This document shows, in pieces, positions 21,898-26,271 of a DNA stretch of 26,271 bases. Origin of the DNA: a virus; the IMG/VR virus record IMGVR_UViG_3300010354_000544, positions 1-26,271 of that record. One strand, written 5' to 3'. Made by a program: the position numbers and the translations under genes. The notes beneath the pieces are model-generated. The model was given only the letters and a program-made list of their open reading frames with translations, was not told where the DNA came from and made no database searches. Positions within the stretch are counted from its first letter, which is position 1. Each line of letters begins with the position of its first letter.

Positions 21898-22655
21898 TAT
21901 TCTTTACCAAGTAAACATGATATTGACACAGGATACAATGGCTGTGTTAATCTGTACACAGCATCTGCGTAAGCCTGTATTTCTTTTTGGGCATCGTCTG
22001 CTAGTCTTTGAGACAGGAACAGCGCAACTGACTGAAGACTGCATGACCATCTATACACAACATTCATTGCGTACGCTGGAAGAAATAATCGAGCTTGCTC
22101 TGGAGCAATGTTGCTTTGCAGAGCCATGTTATATAAAGCTTCGCTCGTCTCTATTAGTCTTTTCAATTGTTCGGTAAATATGGACCCATCCCATGGGGAC
22201 ATTAACCCAGCAGAACCCTGCTTTTTATCTTCTGGAGCCAGTCTCCATTCATCTGGTTTTGGGATATAAAAGTCTGGGTCCATAGTTATATATCTTCTTG
22301 AAGACTCATTCCATGAATCCATTGTGTGATCCGATCCAACAACATACTTCCAATGCTGTCGAGCAACCATGAGTGGTGCTTTAAATTCAAATGTTATGAA
22401 TGCGTGTCGAAATGGAGACATGTGGTTTTCTCTAGCTAAATATTTAATTAATCTAGCATCGGACGTTGATAGTTGATTGGAGCTATTTTCTTTTGCAAAA
22501 GATGCTCTGGCTGCGTTAGCTACGGAAATATCACTTCCCATATAATCAACCAATCTAACGTAGCCATTATTTAAAACGTTTATTCTTTTATCTTCTAAAT
22601 CCATTTCTGAAACTACATTTGGCTGTACTTCTATTAATTCTTTAGAATTCTCCAT
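21897..22655 (-). CDS. thyX: Flavin-dependent thymidylate synthase ThyX (252 aa)
   Basis: The core reads NNGYVRLVDYMGSDISVANA, RLIKYLARENHMSPFRHAFI, MVARQHWKYVVGSDHTMDSW followed by NESSRRY, with QARLFLPAYAM and YRWSCSLQSVALFLSQR after it. These match ThyX, which methylates dUMP with FAD and folate. The ThyX motif is a variant: the usual RHR triplet is missing and about six residues are inserted before S-x-N-E-S-S-R-R-Y. ATG at 22655 was chosen since a longer start (22694) would overlap the upstream gene by 53 bases; both have weak ribosome sites. Works with the dCMP deaminase and RNR in the same operon. Confidence 0.92.
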   Translation of the reverse strand: MENSKELIEVQPNVVSEMDLEDKRINVLNNGYVRLVDYMGSDISVANAARASFAKENSSNQLSTSDARLIKYLARENHMSPFRHAFITFEFKAPLMVARQHWKYVVGSDHTMDSWNESSRRYITMDPDFYIPKPDEWRLAPEDKKQGSAGLMSPWDGSIFTEQLKRLIETSEALYNMALQSNIAPEQARLFLPAYAMNVVYRWSCSLQSVALFLSQRLADDAQKEIQAYADAVYRLTQPLYPVSISCLLGKE

Positions 22656-23007
22656 CACCTTGTTCATCTCCATTTTCTTCGTCAAGAAATCCATTTACCT
22701 CTTCAAAATCTTCTAAAGATATTGAATAATAGTTATTAACTATTAAGTCGGTTAGATCTTCTGACATTACATATGCTTGCTCAATCATATCACATATTTC
22801 TTTATCAAGAGAAAACGTAGGATCGTTCAATAAATCTATTGTCATAGCGCTTATATGTACTACAAGTTGATTTAAAGAATTAATAATATTAAGATAATTT
22901 TTTGCATAGGATATTTTCTCTTCATTAAGAATGATATCTATATTTTCTATCTTTTCATTCTCTGCGATATTAGAAAAGATTTCTTCAAAATCATTATCAT
23001 CGGACAT
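22642..23007 (-). CDS. Unknown acidic helical protein (121 aa)
   Basis: MSDDNDFEEIFSNIAENEKI leads into helices with SYAKNYLNIINSLNQLVVHI and a very acidic C-terminus (FLDEENGDEQGDGEF). No cysteine, no membrane segment, no recognised domain. It follows the RNR stop by 9 bases. Acidic phage proteins of this size can be DNA mimics or regulators, but there is no specific evidence. Confidence 0.65.
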   Translation of the reverse strand: MSDDNDFEEIFSNIAENEKIENIDIILNEEKISYAKNYLNIINSLNQLVVHISAMTIDLLNDPTFSLDKEICDMIEQAYVMSEDLTDLIVNNYYSISLEDFEEVNGFLDEENGDEQGDGEF

Positions 23008-23016
23008 TTATATAGG

Positions 23017-25113
23017 CTAACTAATCGAATCTTTTATGAATTTAATTTCACAAGAATCTGTAGTGCAATATCTCTCTCCTATTGCATCCGAAGCCATTCC
23101 AGCATAGACTCCCGTTAAGTCTATTGGGAACAATGACATTGTGGCTTGTACGTATTGTTCTTCTGTGATTTGCGTGTATGGCATTTGAGGATAGGTGTCA
23201 TTACCACTTGGCAAAAACGATACAGTTTTTAATTGACCGTCATACATGTGAAGTACTGTTCCTACGTGTTGAGCTTCTTTTTCTTTATCAAAAGATATCG
23301 TCACAGAAACAGAGTTATCTGACCAGTATCTTTGCGCCATAGCAGCTAGTGACATTTTTTCAAATATAGTCACGTCACGCTCTGCTCTTGCAGCTTCTGA
23401 TTTAATTGGAAAATAAACTACAGATGTAGTATCAGGTGACTCTGATGCAGGTTCGACTGTATAATTTGCCATTTTAAACAATGGAAGCATTGGGTCGTCA
23501 TTAGAAAATCTAATTGTTCTATTAAAGAATTTACCGCCTGGTGTCCAGTGAACGCCTGGTGATTCACCAGCTAAAATAGAAACCGTACCAGATGGCTTAA
23601 CTGTAGTCATTTTAATCGACTCACGAATTCCAAGCCACTCAGAATAAACATTATCATATCTTTGAACCGTTTTATAGCCCTCATCCATCCATTCGCGCAA
23701 AGCTGGAACGCCAACTCTATCTGCAAAGTTTGCAACTCCAGACATAGAAGTTCCTATTCTTCTGTTTCTTTGCATGATTGCATTCGTTTCTTCCCAGTGA
23801 GTTGGAAGAAGGGTTACTGTTTTAGCGTAAAGGTAAGCAAATTTTAGAGTGCGCTTATAGTCTTCAAGATTTTCATGACGATTTAAATAAGTCTCAACTA
23901 GCGTGCAGCATTCGTATGACTCTAGCGATTGCTCGGCGCATGGGTTGTAACCAGCAACACGCCAATCTTTATTGTTTGGCGGATCAGCTAATCTTCCATA
24001 TTTTCTAGACATATCCATCCATAGAACGCCAGGTTCTCCGTTTAGGGAGATTCCATCGACTATAGAAGATAGGTCAGTACCTACAGTTGTTTCAACTGAA
24101 TTATTGCTCATCCAACCCCATCCTGGGTTTTGTGAGTCGTAAGAATTTCTTTCTGGAAACACAGAAGAATTTTTTAAGTTCAAAAAGTTTTCGTCATTAA
24201 GGCTACCTATTAACAGCTCAGCTGAACGTCTGACGTTGCCGGACACTACGCATACGCCTATCATGTTACCTATGTCAGCTACATCAACCTTTGTTAGTTT
24301 ATCGCCATTGCGTCCACTAAACATTTTTCTTATATGATTATGAAGATTTTCAAGAGGTTGATGACCTGCAGCTACGCCTCCAAAAGTTTTAATCGGAGTA
24401 CCAGCTGGTCTAATAAGCGAGTAATCAAACTCAACAGGGCTTTGATCCTGTTTCAAATAGGAATTAAGGATTGATATAAGTGAGGATACCCAACCCTCTC
24501 TGCTGTCTTCAATAACTTCTGTGACAACTGGTTTAGTTGGTTCATATATAGTGAAATCTTTGTCTGCACCTTTGTCATCAAAACCGACACCAACGCCAAG
24601 CATTGATGCTTCCATCAAAAAGCCAAAGGGCTTTGCTGGATTTAGCTTGGTCATCTCTGATGTAGATACAAATGCGCAATTTTGTAGTGCTGCGGAATTT
24701 TTTTGCACGTTGACGATGTTTGTACCCATTGCCCATAACCCTCTTCCTGGGGGGGTCCATTTAAGATTAAACAAACGATCAAAGGCTTCTTTAGCTGAAG
24801 CCTGCGCTTTTGCGTCGTTCCAAGGAAGTCTGTTTTTTTTGCAGTGCTCCTTCTGTAGAGAGTACATTCCATTTACTACTCTCTCGCATACTTCAACCCA
24901 TGTCTCTTTTGTTCCATCTTCTTTAAGGCGAGAATAAGTTCTCAAAAAAGTTATCTCTCCAACAGAATTGCCACCCGCGTCTTTGTATCCAAAAGGGGAA
25001 GCTTTTTCTTTGTATGATTCGACAAAATCATCTGTTAACTTAAACAAAAACATTGAAGGCTTTGTACTTAATGGTGTTAGATCTGGGTTTCCGTTTTCAA
25101 TTTCAACTGACAT
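23017..25113 (-). CDS. Adenosylcobalamin-dependent (class II) ribonucleoside-triphosphate reductase (698 aa)
   Basis: The substrate site carries NPCAEQSLESYECC and, further N-terminal, LQNCAFVST: the central Cys and the two redox Cys of the RNR barrel, with the catalytic Asn and Glu in N-P-C-A-E. The C-terminus RYCTTDSCEIKF has the C-x-x-x-x-C pair that reloads the active site, as in the monomeric Lactobacillus leichmannii-type enzyme, and the length is close to it. It reduces NTPs to dNTPs using vitamin B12, without oxygen or a small subunit. The phage depends on cobalamin in the host cell. Its ATG is 12 bases after the upstream stop, with a short AGGAG ribosome site. Confidence 0.93.
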   Translation of the reverse strand: MSVEIENGNPDLTPLSTKPSMFLFKLTDDFVESYKEKASPFGYKDAGGNSVGEITFLRTYSRLKEDGTKETWVEVCERVVNGMYSLQKEHCKKNRLPWNDAKAQASAKEAFDRLFNLKWTPPGRGLWAMGTNIVNVQKNSAALQNCAFVSTSEMTKLNPAKPFGFLMEASMLGVGVGFDDKGADKDFTIYEPTKPVVTEVIEDSREGWVSSLISILNSYLKQDQSPVEFDYSLIRPAGTPIKTFGGVAAGHQPLENLHNHIRKMFSGRNGDKLTKVDVADIGNMIGVCVVSGNVRRSAELLIGSLNDENFLNLKNSSVFPERNSYDSQNPGWGWMSNNSVETTVGTDLSSIVDGISLNGEPGVLWMDMSRKYGRLADPPNNKDWRVAGYNPCAEQSLESYECCTLVETYLNRHENLEDYKRTLKFAYLYAKTVTLLPTHWEETNAIMQRNRRIGTSMSGVANFADRVGVPALREWMDEGYKTVQRYDNVYSEWLGIRESIKMTTVKPSGTVSILAGESPGVHWTPGGKFFNRTIRFSNDDPMLPLFKMANYTVEPASESPDTTSVVYFPIKSEAARAERDVTIFEKMSLAAMAQRYWSDNSVSVTISFDKEKEAQHVGTVLHMYDGQLKTVSFLPSGNDTYPQMPYTQITEEQYVQATMSLFPIDLTGVYAGMASDAIGERYCTTDSCEIKFIKDSIS

Positions 25114-25125
25114 TTATTACTCCTT

Positions 25126-25842
25126 TTATTGCCTGTTCTTGTTTGATAATGTGTTGTATTTGATAATATAATTAGAATTTGTTTTTGTAAATTCCATATT
25201 TTTAATTTTGATTATTTTGTCTAAAGAATATATTTTATGTATTTCTTTTTCAAAGAAATATCCACTTCTCCAGTTAGTAACTTTTCCTATAGCGTTTTTG
25301 TGACTAATAAATATACTAGATATTACAGCTCCGCCATATATGCTAACTAAGTTTTTTAGTTTTTTAATGACCTGATCTTTATTAAGATCGTTGATACATC
25401 CGGAGGCATCAGCTTTATCGTACAGCCAATTAAATGCTTGTCTTGTTAATGGAGAATAGTCAATTGGGTCTATTATTCCAACTTCTATTATCTTCTTTCT
25501 ATTGTTTTTTACTTCAATATCTTTTTGAACAGTTTCTTTGAAAAGAGAAAACCAATCTCTCTCATTAAACTGGGCCCAAGCCGTACACCAAAACAAAAGA
25601 GACTGTGGAGGATCTGGTATCTCCGTGTTTTCCAAACTGGGAAGAAGTACTGCGCAGCTTATTGCTTTTTTAACGAGGTACTTGCACTCTTCTTGATCTT
25701 TGTTTTTATTGTTAAAATTTTTCCATAGTTTATTGATGTGCGTTTTCCACTCTATATCCGCTACATATATTTTTAAATACTCTTCAGCTAAATCTATTGG
25801 AAGAGTTTCTTCTTTTATGACCTTTTCTAAAAGATCTGACAT
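25126..25842 (-). CDS. Unknown protein (238 aa) upstream of RNR
   Basis: No family recognised. MSDLLEKVIKEETLPIDLAE begins an alpha-rich N-terminal half with LLFWCTAWAQFNERDWFSLF; the C-terminal half has mixed strands (VSIYGGAVISSIFISH) and ends basic (NTLSNKNRQ). No membrane segment, metal motif or P-loop. It is the first gene after the hairpin/operator region (25900-25961), and ends 12 bases before RNR starts, so it may belong to the nucleotide operon. Aromatic-rich composition suggests a globular enzyme-like fold. Confidence 0.6.
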   Translation of the reverse strand: MSDLLEKVIKEETLPIDLAEEYLKIYVADIEWKTHINKLWKNFNNKNKDQEECKYLVKKAISCAVLLPSLENTEIPDPPQSLLFWCTAWAQFNERDWFSLFKETVQKDIEVKNNRKKIIEVGIIDPIDYSPLTRQAFNWLYDKADASGCINDLNKDQVIKKLKNLVSIYGGAVISSIFISHKNAIGKVTNWRSGYFFEKEIHKIYSLDKIIKIKNMEFTKTNSNYIIKYNTLSNKNRQ

Positions 25843-25899
25843 ATTTCTTTACCTATCTAACTCTGAAAAAACCTATAAAAACACCCGTATAAAATGACT

Positions 25900-25923
25900 A
25901 ATCCCGCCAACGTGGGCGGGATT
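25900..25923. terminator. GC-rich hairpin, probable terminator or leader attenuator
   Basis: Arms AATCCCGCC and GGCGGGATT (9 bp) around a 6-base loop. The T-run is weak on the minus strand and a little better on the plus strand. It sits after the holin-like gene and before the 238-aa gene. Confidence 0.6.
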
Positions 25924-25933
25924 TTGTCTTTAC

Positions 25934-25961
25934 CGCTTACATACATTATATCAAGTAAGCG
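25934..25961 (-). promoter_or_regulatory. Inverted repeat spanning a TATAAT box: operator/promoter candidate
   Basis: CGCTTAC (25934-25940) and GTAAGCG (25955-25961) are perfect inverted repeats 14 bases apart. Between them, on the minus strand, TATAAT (25950-25945) looks like a -10 box, with no good -35. Repressor binding here would cover the promoter. Confidence 0.5.
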
Positions 25962-25984
25962 ATGTTATAGTATAGCTGTATTGA

Positions 25985-26182
25985 CTATTTCAACGTAGAG
26001 GCTGACTCTTTATCTCCAATTTTTGTTGCAGCAAAACCTTTTACGACGCTTAGCCCAGCAGCTATTGCAGCTACTGCAGCTGCCTTTGCTGACTCAAGAT
26101 CGGCTACTGTCCAAACGGCTATAAATGTTTGAACTGCTGTCCAAAGCGCTCTTTCTGCTACGTCTTTATATAGTTTATTCAT
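25985..26182 (-). CDS. Holin, r1t-like (65 aa)
   Basis: MNKLYKDVAERALWTAVQTF leads to two hydrophobic segments (about residues 12-26 and 32-50, AAVAAIAAGLSVVKGFAATK) and ends in a short hydrophilic tail (GDKESASTLK). The A-E-R-A-x-W-T-x-x-Q-T/A-F start and the G-L-S-V-V-K-G end resemble r1t-type holins that accompany actinophage endolysins. It would open the inner membrane for the endolysin. It lies 24 kb from the endolysin, unlike most lysis cassettes. Ribosome site GGAGGT is very strong, immediately before the ATG. Confidence 0.75.
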   Translation of the reverse strand: MNKLYKDVAERALWTAVQTFIAVWTVADLESAKAAAVAAIAAGLSVVKGFAATKIGDKESASTLK

Positions 26183-26271
26183 TTGATTTACCTCCGAATA
26201 GTTTTTTTCTTATTGTTTTTTCACCCAGTAGATGAAAGCTTAACGTAAGCCATAAACCTATTGGTATTATA
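26175..26271 (-). CDS. 3' end of a membrane protein (partial)
   Basis: The frame open from the window edge reads IIPIGLWLTLSFHLLGEKTI, then RKKLFGGKSNE, and stops at 26175, overlapping the holin-like start by 8 bases. One hydrophobic segment with a basic end is seen. The remainder lies outside the window. Confidence 0.55.
   Translation of the reverse strand, partial: IIPIGLWLTLSFHLLGEKTIRKKLFGGKSNE

Noticed and set aside
24521-24937. Plus-strand 138-aa frame opposite the RNR gene
   Set aside because: It lies fully inside the convincing RNR coding region, without ribosome site or recognisable protein.
1-26271. tRNA genes, including a quadruplet-reading tRNA
   Set aside because: No stretch with T-loop consensus and cloverleaf spacing was seen outside coding regions; non-coding gaps are too short. 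A covariance search could still find an unusual one.
1-26271. CRISPR array, insertion sequence or transposon
   Set aside because: No regularly spaced repeats, transposase or terminal inverted repeats were seen; the inverted repeats present are terminators or a short operator-like site.

Overview
This window is a piece of an AT-rich, tailed double-stranded DNA phage genome. Evidence is the near-continuous minus-strand gene array with 1-50 base overlaps, a phage DNA polymerase III alpha, an archaeo-eukaryotic-type primase, a DnaB-type helicase, an r1t-like holin, a zinc-peptidase endolysin and a tail-like protein with a fibronectin III domain. The mix of class II (B12-dependent) ribonucleotide reductase, ThyX, a staphylococcal-nuclease homologue, a pyrimidine-dimer-glycosylase-like protein and RecB/Cas4-like nucleases resembles phages of Actinobacteria. 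The low GC content would fit an uncultured low-GC actinobacterial host, but the host is an inference.

Layout, in the direction of transcription (right to left). 26.3-25.1 kb: end of a membrane protein, a holin, a hairpin/operator-like region and an unknown gene. 25.1-21.3 kb: nucleotide metabolism (RNR, ThyX, dCMP deaminase) with small unknowns. 21.1-17.2 kb: two GT2 glycosyltransferases, a possible GT-D enzyme, SNase, a glycosylase-like protein, a nucleoside deoxyribosyltransferase-like protein and an insulated 60-aa gene. 17.2-7.2 kb: replication and repair (endonuclease, helicase, two RecB/Cas4-like proteins, HD hydrolase, primase, DnaE). 7.0 kb: a lone plus-strand gene between a divergent promoter region and a bidirectional terminator. 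6.9-3.1 kb: endonuclease, sigma factor, RNase H, P-loop dNMP-kinase-like protein. 3.1-0 kb: small Lys-rich proteins, endolysin and the tail-like protein.

The main discovery is a recoding rule. Eight genes are each broken into two overlapping frames, and in all eight the break lies exactly at an in-frame CGG codon. Skipping one base, so that CGGN gives glycine (GGN), restores one continuous protein and puts Gly where the family is expected to have it. The eight are the Fn3 tail-like protein, endolysin, a conserved basic protein, RNase H, sigma factor, PD-(D/E)XK endonuclease, RecB/Cas4-like exonuclease and DNA polymerase III alpha. I checked every CGG on the coding strand by hand. Roughly one hundred lie out of frame and cause no shift. 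The only in-frame ones I found are these eight, and all are shift sites. Random sequencing error cannot know the reading frame, so the pattern points to translation: either a tRNA-Gly reading the quadruplet CGGN, or +1 slippage at a CGG that has no working arginine tRNA. All eight sites lie in the left 12 kb; none is in the right 14 kb. No tRNA gene was found in the window, so the decoder must be elsewhere in the phage or in the host.
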